Shown one piece after another: positions 25,529-35,133 of a stretch of DNA of 64,000 nt (position 1 is its first letter; every line of letters begins with the position of its first letter). The notes under the pieces were generated by a model that saw nothing but the letters and a program-made list of their open reading frames with translations, did no database searches and had not been told where the DNA came from. The translations under genes and the position numbers were made by a program. The stretch lies in contig NZ_CP022989.1 in assembly GCF_002278075.1 (NCBI RefSeq), positions 806,001 to 870,000 of the forward strand, read 5' to 3'. Source of the stretch: Paraburkholderia aromaticivorans. Its GTDB lineage: Bacteria; Pseudomonadota; Gammaproteobacteria; Burkholderiales; Burkholderiaceae.

Positions 25529-26227
25529 TCAGACGACGCGCACGCTGAGTTCGCCGAGCCCGTCCACGCCACCCTTCATCAGGTCGCCCGGCACCACCGC
25601 GCCGACGCCTTCCGGCGTGCCGGTGAAAATCAGATCGCCGGGTTGCAGTTCGAACAGCGTGGACAAATAAGCGACCGTCTCAGCCACCGACCAGATCAGT
25701 TGCGACACGTCCGAGCTTTGCTTTTCTTCGCCGTTCACCGACAACCAGATTGCGCCCTTGCCGACATGACCGACCGTCGCCGCCGGATGAATCGGGCCGA
25801 GCGGCGCCGAGTGATCGAAGCCCTTCGCGGTATCCCAGGGACGGCCGAGCTTTTTCGCTTCGGCCTGCAGGTCGCGGCGCGTCATGTCGAGACCGAGCGC
25901 GTAACCGTAGACATGATCGAGCGCGCTCCCGGCCGCGATGTTCTTGCCGCCTTTGCCGATCGCCGCCACCATTTCCATTTCGAAATGGACATTTTTCGAC
26001 TGCGACGGATAAGGAAACTCGCCGGTTGCGCCGGGCGCGACGTATAGCACGGCGTCAGCCGGCTTGGTGAAGAAGAACGGCGGCTCGCGGTCAGGATCGT
26101 GTCCCATCTCCCGCGCGTGGGCCTCGTAGTTGCGGCCCACGCAGTAGATGCGACGCACCGCGAATTGCTCGCTGGACCCCACAACCGGCACCGCGACCAC
26201 CGGCGCCGGTGCAAATACGTAACTCAT
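25529..26227 (-). CDS. Fumarylacetoacetate hydrolase family protein (probable fumarylpyruvate hydrolase)
   Basis: 232-residue metal-dependent C-C hydrolase. Family motifs: [28 protein letters not shown], the metal ligands in [11 protein letters not shown] (ExE) and later the aspartate in [14 protein letters not shown], then [16 protein letters not shown] near the C terminus. The short single-domain length fits fumarylpyruvate hydrolase (NagK type) or 5-carboxymethyl-2-hydroxymuconate isomerase relatives better than the 420-residue eukaryotic-type FAH. Coupled with the downstream isomerase this suggests the lower gentisate pathway, but the ring-cleaving dioxygenase is not in the window. Confidence 0.85.
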   Translation of the reverse strand: MSYVFAPAPVVAVPVVGSSEQFAVRRIYCVGRNYEAHAREMGHDPDREPPFFFTKPADAVLYVAPGATGEFPYPSQSKNVHFEMEMVAAIGKGGKNIAAGSALDHVYGYALGLDMTRRDLQAEAKKLGRPWDTAKGFDHSAPLGPIHPAATVGHVGKGAIWLSVNGEEKQSSDVSQLIWSVAETVAYLSTLFELQPGDLIFTGTPEGVGAVVPGDLMKGGVDGLGELSVRVV

Positions 26228-26455
26228 CCCGTTCTCCGTTCGTTGATCTCTGCCGCCAGCGCGGCAATAAAACATCGAGTGTAACGCGCTGCAAAGCGCC
26301 GCGCGCGGCAGTTCGGTATGGGCCGGCAAGGCCGGCGCCGCGCGTGTGGTGTCTCGCCGGACTGCTTTAGATGCGATACTCACATCGAACAGCATCCCTT
26401 GAATACCGTGGCCGACCGCTCCGAGGCGGCAGGCCAATACGTCCCCCTGCGCCCG

Positions 26456-27427
26456 ATGACCGACTCCGCCGACACCGCCCTTCCCTTCCCCTGCGCCCGC
26501 TTCATCAAGGAGATCGGCCGCGGCCCCAACGGCGCCCGCGCGCTGACTCCCGACGATACGCGCGCGCTCTACACCGCCATGCTCGACGGCCGCGTGGCCG
26601 ATCTCGAACTCGGCGCGGTGCTGCTCGCATATCGCGTGAAGGGCGAAACAGCCGACGAACTCGCCGCGATGCTGGCTGGCGCACATGCGTCGTTCGAGCC
26701 GGTCCATTTGCCGCACGGCGCGTTTCGGCCGGTGTCGATACCCACCTACAACGGCGCGCGCAAGCAGCCCAATCTGGTGCCGCTGCTCGCCCTGCTGCTG
26801 GCGCGTGAAGGCGTGCCGGTGCTGGTGCATGGCGTAACGGAAGATCCGGGCCGCGTGACGAGCGCGGAAATCTTCACGCACCTGCAAATCCCCCACGCGC
26901 GATCCCACGCCGACATCGAAGACGGTCTCGCCGAGCGCCGTCTTGCGTTTGCGCCGATCGACGTGCTCGCTCCCAAGCTCGCGCGTCTTCTGGCACTGCG
27001 CCGGCGCATGGGCGTGCGCAATTCGACGCACACGCTGGTGAAAATCCTGCAACCGTTCGCGCCCGCGGGACTGCGTCTCGTGAACTACACGCACCCGCCG
27101 TATCGCGACAGTCTCACGCAGTTGTTCAACACGCACCCGGACGCGGCGGTGGGCGGCGCGCTGCTTGCACGTGGCACTGAAGGCGAAGCGGTCGCGGATA
27201 CGCGACGTCAGGTGCAGGTCGACTGGCTGCACGACGGCATCTGCGAAACGCGCGTGCCGCATGAACGCTCGTCGCCGGATGCGCCGGAAGTCGACTTGCC
27301 CGAGGCGAAAGACGCGCCGACGACGGCCGCCTGGATCAGCGCAGTGCTCCGTGGCGAGGCGCCCGTGCCGAGCGCGATCGAGCGGCAGGTCGAACTGATC
27401 GTGGACGTCGCGCGAATGCCGCTGTGA
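26456..27427 (+). CDS. ybiB: YbiB/TrpD2-family DNA-binding protein (anthranilate phosphoribosyltransferase fold)
   Basis: 323-residue protein with the glycosyltransferase family 3 fold. The N-terminal helical domain ([42 protein letters not shown]) and the PRPP-like region with [31 protein letters not shown] and [17 protein letters not shown] are recognisable. E. coli YbiB binds nucleic acid rather than making an amino-acid precursor. No trp genes are nearby, so it is not biosynthetic TrpD. Start chosen at ATG 26456; a GTG at 26408 would add 16 residues. Confidence 0.82.
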   Translation: MTDSADTALPFPCARFIKEIGRGPNGARALTPDDTRALYTAMLDGRVADLELGAVLLAYRVKGETADELAAMLAGAHASFEPVHLPHGAFRPVSIPTYNGARKQPNLVPLLALLLAREGVPVLVHGVTEDPGRVTSAEIFTHLQIPHARSHADIEDGLAERRLAFAPIDVLAPKLARLLALRRRMGVRNSTHTLVKILQPFAPAGLRLVNYTHPPYRDSLTQLFNTHPDAAVGGALLARGTEGEAVADTRRQVQVDWLHDGICETRVPHERSSPDAPEVDLPEAKDAPTTAAWISAVLRGEAPVPSAIERQVELIVDVARMPL

Positions 27428-27484
27428 CGGGCACGGCGTGCGCGCTGCGCCGCGCTTGGCGTCGCACCGTGCGGCAGGCGCGGG

Positions 27485-27514
27485 TTGACACGCCATCGCG
27501 CGCCGTCATACATT
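27485..27514 (+). promoter_or_regulatory. Sigma70-type promoter of the leuA leader
   Basis: TTGACA (27485-27490) and TACATT (27509-27514) are separated by 18 bp. The predicted start of transcription falls at or within a few bases of the leader-peptide ATG (27521), which would make the leader ORF leaderless. Confidence 0.55.
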
Positions 27515-27520
27515 AGACCC

Positions 27521-27595
27521 ATGCGTTCCGTTCCGAACTCCCTCCGAATTGCCTCCGGCCGTCTAGCACGGCCGCTATCGCTACACCTGGCGTAA
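27521..27595 (+). CDS. leuL: Putative leucine-rich leader peptide of leuA (attenuator)
   Basis: A 24-codon frame, too short for routine gene calling. It encodes a peptide whose second half reads RLARPLSLHLA, with leucine at positions 8, 15, 19, 21 and 23. Three of the five leucine codons are CTA, which is rare in such a GC-rich genome. It begins about seven bases after a good -10 element and lies 335 bp before leuA. This is what a ribosome-mediated leucine attenuator looks like. Translation is unproven and no classical poly-T terminator follows. Confidence 0.5.
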   Translation: MRSVPNSLRIASGRLARPLSLHLA

Positions 27596-27617
27596 GTCAG
27601 GCGTAGCGCCGAGCGCT

Positions 27618-27730
27618 GGCAACCGCGTTGCCTTCGTCCGGTCCTTCCCGCCGTTCCTGTTTCATCCCCCAAAGCGTAGTTCTTCACCACCTGTAGCCGT
27701 TTGCATTCGTCCGTTTACCGCGCGGACGAA
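27618..27730 (+). promoter_or_regulatory. Leader RNA with competing hairpins between leuL and leuA
   Basis: After the leader frame comes GGCAAC-CGC-GTTGCC (27618-27632), a perfect 6-bp hairpin. Two copies of TTCGTCCG at 27633-27640 and 27706-27713 can each pair with the single CGGACGAA at 27723-27730, so two structures are mutually exclusive. The shorter one has an 8-bp stem and 9-base loop. No run of T follows, so control through Rho or translation initiation is more likely than intrinsic termination. The remaining 27428-27930 gap shows no convincing gene. Confidence 0.35.
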
Positions 27731-27930
27731 GCGCGAGGATCAAATGCACGCCGCATGGGCCTTATCCACGTCCGTTTTCGCCGTCACGCTGACGCTGTTC
27801 GTTCGCGCCCGTTCGTTGCTGCCGCTAGCCACCGGTTGGCGGACCGTGCACCCGTGGCAGTCCGCCAGCCGCCCGACGCCACCCCCTTCCTGCATACGAC
27901 ACAACGAAGACACAACGAACGAGGCTCACC

Positions 27931-29037
27931 ATGTTGCGCAACCCCGCTGAAAAATACCGCCCCTTTCCCGCTGTACGACTGTCCGGCCGCAAGTGGCCGA
28001 GCCGCACGATCAACCACGCGCCGGTCTGGATGAGCACCGATCTGCGCGACGGCAATCAGGCGTTGATCGAACCGATGAACGCCGCGCAAAAACTCGAATT
28101 CTTCGAGATGCTGGTCGCAATCGGCTTCAAGGAAATCGAGGTCGGCTATCCGTCGGCATCGCAAACGGATTTCGATTTCGTTCGCAAGCTGATCGAGGAA
28201 AAACGCATTCCTGACGACGTGACCATCGAAGTGTTCATGCCGTCGCGAGCAGAGCTGATCGCGCGCACATTCGAAGCGCTGGAAGGCGCGCCGCGCGCGA
28301 TCGTGCACCTGTACAACGCGATCTGCCCGACGTTTCGGCGGATCGTTTTCAACCAGTCGAAGGCCGGGATCAAGGCGCTGGCCGTGGAAGGCACGCACAT
28401 CATCAAGGCGCACGCGCAAGCGCGGCCCGGCACACACTGGACCTTCCAGTACTCACCCGAGACGTTCAACACCGCCGAGCTGCCGTTCTCGCGCGAGGTC
28501 TGCGACGCGGTGGCGCAGACGTGGCGCCCCACGCGCAGCCACAAAATGATCGTCAACTTGCCCGCTAGCGTGGAAGCCGCGACCCCGAACGTGTTCGCCG
28601 ATCAGATCGAATGGATGGACCGCAACCTCGGCTATCGCGACAGCATCGTGCTGTCGGTTCATCCGCATAACGATCGCGGCACCGCGGTAGCCGCCGCGGA
28701 ACTGGCACTGCTGGCGGGCGCGGATCGTGTCGAAGGCTGTCTGTTCGGCAACGGCGAGCGTACCGGCAATCTCGATCTCGTCACGCTCGCGATGAATCTG
28801 GATGCCCAAGGTGTCGATACGGGGCTCGATTTCTCCGATATCGCGGCGGTGCGACGCGTGGTGGAGCGCTGCAACCGGTTGCCGGTAGATCCGCGGCACC
28901 CGTATGCGGGCGATGCGGTGACGCCGGCACAGGTGGTGGCGCGACAACGCGCGGCGATGCCGGAGACGTCGGCTGGGGCCGGGGCGGCGGAGCGTCGCGA
29001 GTGGAGCGGGGTGAATGAGGAGAGCGTGACGGCGTGA
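27931..29037 (+). CDS. leuA: 2-isopropylmalate synthase, C-terminally truncated LeuA2 type
   Basis: First committed step of leucine synthesis: 2-oxoisovalerate plus acetyl-CoA gives 2-isopropylmalate. 368 residues. The TIM-barrel catalytic domain is well kept: [15 protein letters not shown] (metal-binding Asp and DRDGNQ-like motif), [46 protein letters not shown] with the HxH metal site, and [17 protein letters not shown]. After [17 protein letters not shown] the sequence diverges into an unrelated Ala/Glu-rich tail. The rest of the usual 550-610-residue enzyme, including the helical subdomains and the leucine-sensing domain, is missing. GAGG precedes the ATG by six bases. Whether it is still active as LeuA is uncertain. 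Confidence 0.8.
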   Translation: MLRNPAEKYRPFPAVRLSGRKWPSRTINHAPVWMSTDLRDGNQALIEPMNAAQKLEFFEMLVAIGFKEIEVGYPSASQTDFDFVRKLIEEKRIPDDVTIEVFMPSRAELIARTFEALEGAPRAIVHLYNAICPTFRRIVFNQSKAGIKALAVEGTHIIKAHAQARPGTHWTFQYSPETFNTAELPFSREVCDAVAQTWRPTRSHKMIVNLPASVEAATPNVFADQIEWMDRNLGYRDSIVLSVHPHNDRGTAVAAAELALLAGADRVEGCLFGNGERTGNLDLVTLAMNLDAQGVDTGLDFSDIAAVRRVVERCNRLPVDPRHPYAGDAVTPAQVVARQRAAMPETSAGAGAAERREWSGVNEESVTA

Positions 29038-29089
29038 GAGTCGGACGTGAAAGTCGGGCGTAAGAGTCGGGCGTAAGAGTCGGGCGCGA
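29038..29089. repeat. Four 13-bp imperfect tandem repeats behind leuA
   Basis: The unit (G/A)AGTCGG(G/A)CG(T/C)(A/G)A occurs four times starting directly after the leuA stop region. The array is short, intergenic, and has no obvious coding or terminator function. Confidence 0.75.
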
Positions 29090-29216
29090 GGCAGAAGGGC
29101 ATCACGAACGAACCGTCAGCGAACCACACGCCGAGCCACAAGCGCGCGACCCGTATGCTTGTGGCGGCCGGACGCCCACACGGCGCAACCGGTCCGTTAG
29201 CGTGAGCTCACAAGGC

Positions 29217-29600
29217 TCACTCGATTGCGCAACGCGTAGCCTGCCAGGCAATCAGGCGCCATTGTCCGTCTGCCTGCGTATGTATCGCCGTGTAGGCGAT
29301 CGGGAACAGCAGAGCGCCGTTATTCGCTTCCATTTCGATCAGCGCCCGGCCGGTGACCACGCAGGTCTCCCGCCCGACCGGCAGCACGTCTTGCGACTGC
29401 ACCTCGATCTGCCGATAGCGGCGGCGGCCCGCAATAATCCCGTCGATGAACTGCCGCTTCGTTTCCCTCTTGCCGTTCGTGTGAACGTAGCTCACGTTAT
29501 CCGCGAGCAACGTGTCGAGCGATTGGCCGTCGCCGTCGACCATTGCACGAAAACGCTCTCGTTCGAGCTCGCGTATCGCTTCGATTGTCTTTGCCGCCAT
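29217..29600 (-). CDS. NTF2-like/SnoaL-type protein (DUF4440 family)
   Basis: 127-residue protein with the cone-shaped NTF2 fold pattern: an N-terminal helix AIRELERERFRAMVDGDGQSLDTLLADNVSYVHTNG, then strands ending WRLIAWQATR. Such proteins bind small hydrophobic molecules or act as isomerases or accessory proteins, and the sequence does not show which. GAGGGG lies seven bases before the ATG. It is separate from pagL (44 bp gap, same strand) and may be cotranscribed with it. Confidence 0.75.
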   Translation of the reverse strand: MAAKTIEAIRELERERFRAMVDGDGQSLDTLLADNVSYVHTNGKRETKRQFIDGIIAGRRRYRQIEVQSQDVLPVGRETCVVTGRALIEMEANNGALLFPIAYTAIHTQADGQWRLIAWQATRCAIE

Positions 29601-29643
29601 CGCTCAGCCCCTCGCACCGATGAGCCGAACGTGGCCACGGTCG

Positions 29644-30207
29644 TCAGAAGTTATATTGCAGATATAGCTGGTGGAAATTTATACCAGGATTCGGCTCTTT
29701 GATACCGCCGTTCGAAATATGCTGGAAGCGATAGCCCGCCTGGTACTGCTGGCGGTTGCCGAATTGCATGCCCACGCCGGCCATGTCGGCGAACTGGAAC
29801 GCCGTGCCCAGCGTGAAGGTCGAAGAAAGCCGCGGACTCGAGAGCACGCGGATGCCCGCGCCCACTTCGGCGTACGGGCGGATCGGACCCGATTCCTTGA
29901 TGAAACGTATGATCGGCGTCACGCCGATTTCGCCGATATTCTCGTGCACGTCGCCTTCGTCGGTGTGCCACCATGCCACATGCGCCTCTCCGACCAGCGA
30001 GAAATGCCAGTCACCGATCTGCCACCAGGTCAGATCCGGATCCCAAACGATTCCCAGATCGAGTTTCTTGACGTGGCGATCCCCCAGTCCACCGGCGACC
30101 TGCACGCCGAACTGGCCGGCCAACGCCCATCCCGAGGTTCCCACCAGCACGGCCGCAGCCGTGATTTTTAGCGCCAGACCACGCAAAGCATTCTTTTTGT
30201 TGTCCAT
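29644..30207 (-). CDS. pagL: PagL-like lipid A 3-O-deacylase (outer membrane)
   Basis: 187-residue outer-membrane beta-barrel enzyme removing the 3-linked acyl chain of lipid A. Signal peptide ends GTSGWALA. The C-terminal block YRFQHISNGGIKEPNPGIN carries the His163 and Ser165 catalytic pair and the protein ends with aromatic F as outer-membrane proteins do (LYLQYNF). The third triad residue of Pseudomonas PagL, a Glu twelve residues after the Ser, is Asn177 here by my count. Glu171 lies nearby. The family call is firm, full activity less so. Confidence 0.82.
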   Translation of the reverse strand: MDNKKNALRGLALKITAAAVLVGTSGWALAGQFGVQVAGGLGDRHVKKLDLGIVWDPDLTWWQIGDWHFSLVGEAHVAWWHTDEGDVHENIGEIGVTPIIRFIKESGPIRPYAEVGAGIRVLSSPRLSSTFTLGTAFQFADMAGVGMQFGNRQQYQAGYRFQHISNGGIKEPNPGINFHQLYLQYNF

Positions 30208-30451
30208 CTAACACCCGTTTTTCGCCGCCCGCTGAACAATTCGTAACAGTTTTGCGTATTCTAAAGTCAATCCAAATTTGGTGGATCGTATGAAGGAATA
30301 CCATTTTTCGCAATTAGTCACTTCCAATACTGAAAAAATCGGTCACTTATTATCAACAAGTCGATCTGACAGGTAACTTATACGCCGCGCGCAGAGCTCT
30401 TCAAGAAGGCGTACCATGGCTATTGAATTGTGAATTTCAATAGGAATTTGC

Positions 30452-30479
30452 GGAACCTAGATGGCCCTACGCCCTCTAA
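30452..30479 (+). promoter_or_regulatory. SigmaE-type promoter of rpoH
   Basis: GGAACCT (30452-30458), a 15-bp spacer and CTCTAA (30474-30479) match the extracytoplasmic-stress sigmaE pattern GGAACTT-N15-GTCTAA at most positions. The start of transcription would fall inside the CIRCE operator. An additional inverted repeat ATTGAA-N8-TTCAAT lies just upstream at 30422-30441. Confidence 0.5.
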
Positions 30480-30482
30480 GTA

Positions 30483-30509
30483 TTAGCACTCGGTAAATCA
30501 GAGTGCTAA
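30483..30509. promoter_or_regulatory. CIRCE element, HrcA operator upstream of rpoH
   Basis: TTAGCACTC, nine bases, GAGTGCTAA: a perfect match to the CIRCE consensus. It is 61 bp before the rpoH start. HrcA repressor binding here would couple sigma32 synthesis to GroEL availability, as predicted for other betaproteobacteria. Confidence 0.95.
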
Positions 30510-30570
30510 CATCCAACGCTGGAGTCGTTACCTGAACAAGCTTTTGTCTGATTCCAAAGGAGTTTCTTAC

Positions 30571-31506
<936 letters not shown>

Positions 31507-31563
31507 AGCCTGAAGTATTTCAGCATGCCGGTTCGCCCGGCGCGCGGCAGCCAGCCGCCAAGC

Positions 31564-31593
31564 CCCGCCCTCGTAAGACGGCGGGTTTTTTTT
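31564..31593 (+). terminator. Intrinsic terminator of rpoH
   Basis: Stem CCCGCC/GGCGGG followed by eight T. The rest of the 31507-31841 gap holds no gene; a lone TTGACG at 31661 could be a -35 for the cyd genes but lacks a good -10. Confidence 0.85.
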
Positions 31594-31841
31594 CGCTTAC
31601 GTGGTTGCGTGGGCGCACGCGCGCGCATTCACGCGACAGAATGCACGGTCGACGCATTTCTTGACGTAACACAAAGCAGATAGCAATACTGGCTAAACGG
31701 AGCAAGTCTCGCGACCCAATGCCGCAGCACCGAACCGTTGCGCGCGAGGTTCTACTCCTAGAATCGGGATGCACTCGCCAGACCGTTGACGCGGTTTGGC
31801 GCCAGCCGGATTCACCGGTGTGAAGTGGCCTTCTACCGATC

Positions 31842-32102
31842 ATGACCATAGCCCTCAATCGCCCTACCGTCCGCCGCCCGAGCCTGCGCAAGAGGTTCCA
31901 CGGCTGGGTGCGCGGTCCGACGCTGGCGCGGGATATCGCCATCGTCCTCGCCGTCAAATTTGCACTGCTGATGGCGCTCAAATACACCTTCTTCAATCAT
32001 CCACAGGCGGAGCACATGTCGCTCCCGCCTGAGCAAGTCGCGCAGGCGCTGCTGTCCGTGCCTGCTTCGCATCCGTCCCAAGGTGATCAACATGCCCGTT
32101 AG
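31842..32102 (+). CDS. cydP: CydP, small putative subunit of cytochrome bd oxidase
   Basis: 86-residue protein with one membrane helix (about residues 29-50, RDIAIVLAVKFALLMALKYTFF) followed by a short periplasmic or cytoplasmic tail with PPEQVAQALL. This layout and its place immediately before cydA fit the CydP family found in beta- and gammaproteobacteria. The 3' end overlaps the cydA start by 11 bases. Its role in assembly or stability of the oxidase is inferred from context. Confidence 0.75.
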   Translation: MTIALNRPTVRRPSLRKRFHGWVRGPTLARDIAIVLAVKFALLMALKYTFFNHPQAEHMSLPPEQVAQALLSVPASHPSQGDQHAR

Positions 32103-33696
32103 CGAAGTCGTAGAACTGTCGCGCCTCCAGTTCGCCATCACGGCGCTCTATCACTTCCTGTTCGTCCCGCTCACGCTCGGCCTGTCCTGGCTGCTCGTCA
32201 TCATGGAGTCGGTCTACGTGATGACCGGCAAGCAGATCTACAAGGACATGACCCAGTTCTGGGGCAAGCTCTTCGGCATCAACTTTGCCATGGGCGTCAC
32301 CACCGGTCTCACGCTCGAATTCCAGTTCGGCACCAACTGGTCCTACTACTCGCATTATGTCGGCGACATCTTCGGCGTGCCGCTCGCCGTCGAAGGCCTG
32401 ATGGCGTTCTTCCTCGAGTCGACCTTCGTCGGGCTGTTCTTCTTCGGCTGGAAGCGGCTCTCCAAGGTCCAGCACGTGGCCGTGACCTTCCTCGTCGCGC
32501 TCGGCTCGAACCTGTCGGCGCTGTGGATTCTGGTGGCCAACGGCTGGATGAACAATCCGGTCGGCGCCACCTTCAACTACCAGACCATGCGCATGGAACT
32601 CGACAGCATCTTCTCCGTGCTGTTCAATCCGGTCGCGCAGGTCAAGTTCGTCCACACCGTCTCGGCCGGCTATGTGACGGCCTCGATGTTCGTGCTCGGC
32701 GTGTCGTCGTGGTATCTGCTCAAGCGCCGCGACACCGAATTCGCGCTGCGCTCGTTCGCGATCGCCGCCGGGTTCGGCCTCGCGTCCACGCTGTGCGTGA
32801 TCGTGCTCGGCGACGAATCCGGCTACCGCACCGGCGAAGTCCAGCAGGTCAAGCTCGCCGCGATCGAATCCGAATGGGAAACCGCCCCCGCGCCGGCCCC
32901 GTTCACGATCATCGGGATTCCGAACCAGAAGGAAGAGCGCACCGACTACGCGATCCGGGTCCCTTACGCGCTCGGCCTGATCGCCACGCGCTCGCTCGAC
33001 GAACCCGTGGTCGGCCTGAAGGACCTCATGGTGCGCAACGAGGCGCGCATCCGCAACGGCATGCTGGCCTACGCCGCGCTGCAGAAGCTGAAACAGGGCG
33101 ACGTCACCGACGAAGCCAGAGCCGCCTTCGACGCGCACAAGCAGGATCTGGGCTATGGCCTGATGCTCAAGCAGTTCACCGCGAACGTCACCGACGCCAC
33201 GCCGGATCAGATCGCGCAGGCCGCGAAGAAAACGATCCCGCCCGTGGCGCCCGTGTTCTTCTCGTTTCGCCTGATGGTGGGCCTCGGCATCCTGTTCCTC
33301 GCCACCTTCGTGCTGGCGTTCTGGTTCTGCGCGCAGCGCTCGCTGCTGCTGGAAAAGCGCCGCTGGTTCCTGCGCTGGGCGCTGTGGGCGATTCCGCTGC
33401 CCTGGCTCGCGGCTGAATTCGGCTGGATCGTCGCCGAGGTGGGCCGCCAGCCGTGGACCATCGCGGGCATTCTGCCCACCAGCCTGTCGGCCTCGAGCCT
33501 GACCGCGGGCGACCTGTATCTGAGTATCGCGGGCTTCGTGGTGTTCTACACGGTGCTGTTCATCATCGAAATCATGCTGATGTTCAAGTACGCGCGGCTC
33601 GGTCCCTCGTCGCTGCACACGGGCCGCTATCACCACGAACAACCGTCGCCGGAGCGGCCGCTGAACCAGCCGCTGCCGACCAACACGCTCGCCTGA
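32092..33696 (+). CDS. cydA: Cytochrome bd ubiquinol oxidase subunit I
   Basis: 534-residue membrane protein carrying haems b558, b595 and d; it oxidises ubiquinol and reduces oxygen. It starts [30 protein letters not shown] with the haem-ligand histidine in helix 1. The periplasmic Q loop ([23 protein letters not shown] onwards to [11 protein letters not shown]) is the long E. coli type, not the short cyanide-insensitive CioA type. Nine membrane helices are expected. ATG 32092 has CAAGGTG upstream; an in-frame GTG three codons earlier is less likely. Confidence 0.95.
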   Translation: MPVSEVVELSRLQFAITALYHFLFVPLTLGLSWLLVIMESVYVMTGKQIYKDMTQFWGKLFGINFAMGVTTGLTLEFQFGTNWSYYSHYVGDIFGVPLAVEGLMAFFLESTFVGLFFFGWKRLSKVQHVAVTFLVALGSNLSALWILVANGWMNNPVGATFNYQTMRMELDSIFSVLFNPVAQVKFVHTVSAGYVTASMFVLGVSSWYLLKRRDTEFALRSFAIAAGFGLASTLCVIVLGDESGYRTGEVQQVKLAAIESEWETAPAPAPFTIIGIPNQKEERTDYAIRVPYALGLIATRSLDEPVVGLKDLMVRNEARIRNGMLAYAALQKLKQGDVTDEARAAFDAHKQDLGYGLMLKQFTANVTDATPDQIAQAAKKTIPPVAPVFFSFRLMVGLGILFLATFVLAFWFCAQRSLLLEKRRWFLRWALWAIPLPWLAAEFGWIVAEVGRQPWTIAGILPTSLSASSLTAGDLYLSIAGFVVFYTVLFIIEIMLMFKYARLGPSSLHTGRYHHEQPSPERPLNQPLPTNTLA

Positions 33697-33730
33697 CTGG
33701 CCGCCACCGGGTTTCAAGGGAAACATCATC

Positions 33731-34867
33731 ATGGATTATGCAAGCCTCAAACTGATCTGGTGGGTGCTGATCGGCGTACTGCTGATCGGCTTCGCGCTCA
33801 CCGACGGCTTCGACATGGGCGCGGCGATTCTGCTGCCGTTCATCGGCAAGACCGACGCCGAGCGGCGCATCGTCGTGAACACCGTGGGCGCGACCTGGGA
33901 AGGCAACCAGGTCTGGCTCATCACCGCCGGCGGCGCGATGTTCGCCGCGTGGCCGCTGGTGTACGCGGCCTCGTTCTCCGGTTTCTACTTCGCCATGCTG
34001 CTCGTGCTGTTCTCGCTGTTCTTCCGGCCGGTCGGCTTCGACTACCGCAGCAAGCGTGAGGATCCGCGCTGGCGCAGCGCGTGGGACTGGGCGCTGTTCG
34101 CCGGCGGCTTCGTGCCGGCGCTGGTGTTCGGCGTCGCGTTCGGCAACCTGCTGCAAGGCGTGCCGTTCTCGTTCGATACCGACCTGCGGGTGACCTACCA
34201 CGGCGGCTTCTTCGCGCTGCTCAACCCGTTCGCGGTGTTGTGCGGGCTCGTCAGCGTGTCGATGCTGGCCGCGCATGGCGCCGCCTTCGTCAAGATGAAG
34301 GCGGACGATATCGTGGCCGCGCGCGCGTCGCTGGCGCTGCGCATCGCGTCGTTCTCGGCCGTGGTGCTGTTCCTGATTGCCGGCGCGCTGATCGCCACGA
34401 TGATCGGCGGCTATCAGCTGATCAACGAGGCGCCGCTCGACACGGTCGCCAACCCGCTGCTGAAAAGCGTGATCGGCGCACCGGGCCTGTGGCTGACCAA
34501 CTACGCCACCTATCCGTGGATGGCGGCCGCGCCCGTCGCGGGTGTGGTGGGCGGCGTGCTGGCCGCGCTGCTCGCGCGTTCGCGCTTTGAAAAGAGCGCG
34601 TTTCTCGCGACCTCGCTGATGATCATCGGCGTGATCCTGACAGCGGGCTTCTCGATGTTCCCGTTCATCATGCCCTCCTCGCTCGACGGCCGCAGCAGCC
34701 TCACCGTCTGGGACTCGACCTCGAGCCGCATGACGCTGCAGATCATGCTGATCGCCGTGATCGTGTTCCTGCCGATCATCCTGATCTACACGAGCTGGGT
34801 GTATCGCGTGATGCGCGGCAAGGTGACCGCCGCCGCGCTCGAAGAAAATCACCATTCGATGTATTGA
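33731..34867 (+). CDS. cydB: Cytochrome bd ubiquinol oxidase subunit II
   Basis: 378-residue partner of CydA without haem-d ligands of its own. Family motifs: [30 protein letters not shown] at the N terminus, [15 protein letters not shown] and a C-terminal [30 protein letters not shown]. Eight to nine hydrophobic segments. It follows cydA after 34 bases. Confidence 0.95.
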   Translation: MDYASLKLIWWVLIGVLLIGFALTDGFDMGAAILLPFIGKTDAERRIVVNTVGATWEGNQVWLITAGGAMFAAWPLVYAASFSGFYFAMLLVLFSLFFRPVGFDYRSKREDPRWRSAWDWALFAGGFVPALVFGVAFGNLLQGVPFSFDTDLRVTYHGGFFALLNPFAVLCGLVSVSMLAAHGAAFVKMKADDIVAARASLALRIASFSAVVLFLIAGALIATMIGGYQLINEAPLDTVANPLLKSVIGAPGLWLTNYATYPWMAAAPVAGVVGGVLAALLARSRFEKSAFLATSLMIIGVILTAGFSMFPFIMPSSLDGRSSLTVWDSTSSRMTLQIMLIAVIVFLPIILIYTSWVYRVMRGKVTAAALEENHHSMY

Positions 34868-34895
34868 TCGACCATACGCTTAACAGGAGTTTGTG

Positions 34896-35012
34896 ATGTG
34901 GTATTTCAGTTGGATTCTCGGGATCGGCGTGGCGCTGGCCTTCGGCATCATCAATGTGATGTGGCTCGAATCGCGCCGGCCACTGGAAGCAGGCAAGCAT
35001 AAGACGCATTGA
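34896..35012 (+). CDS. cydX: CydX, small subunit of cytochrome bd oxidase
   Basis: 38-residue single-helix protein starting MWYFSWILGIGVALAFGI, the invariant CydX/YbgT signature, then NVMWLESR. It is too short for routine gene callers. AGGAG lies upstream of the ATG, 28 bases after the cydB stop. CydX stabilises the haem centres of CydAB. Confidence 0.95.
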   Translation: MWYFSWILGIGVALAFGIINVMWLESRRPLEAGKHKTH

Positions 35013-35049
35013 TGCATCCTCAACCGGTCGTGCGCCGGTCAACCTGAGA

Positions 35050-35081
35050 AACGGCACCTAGAATTCGAGGTGCCGTTTTTG
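35050..35081 (+). terminator. Intrinsic terminator of the cyd operon
   Basis: A perfect 10-bp stem AACGGCACCT/AGGTGCCGTT with an 8-base loop is followed by a T run. Confidence 0.9.
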
Positions 35082-35133
35082 TTTGCGCAACTCGACGGCA
35101 TACTGCGCGCGCCCGCTTTTCACGCCGGCCGCA

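Noticed and set aside
27744..27950. A 68-codon frame with GAGGA upstream, overlapping the leuA start
   Set aside because: Its product has a hydrophobic start but no recognisable family, and the second half is proline/histidine filler. I kept the 24-codon leader as the better candidate, but translation here cannot be excluded.
31661..31690. TTGACG and a downstream AT-rich stretch as the cyd promoter or an FNR-type site
   Set aside because: There is no acceptable -10 at 16-18 bp, and only one half of an FNR palindrome is present.
31993..33732. A 579-codon minus-strand frame opposite cydA
   Set aside because: CydA motifs are certain on the plus strand. The antisense product is Arg/Glu/His-rich and has no start context.
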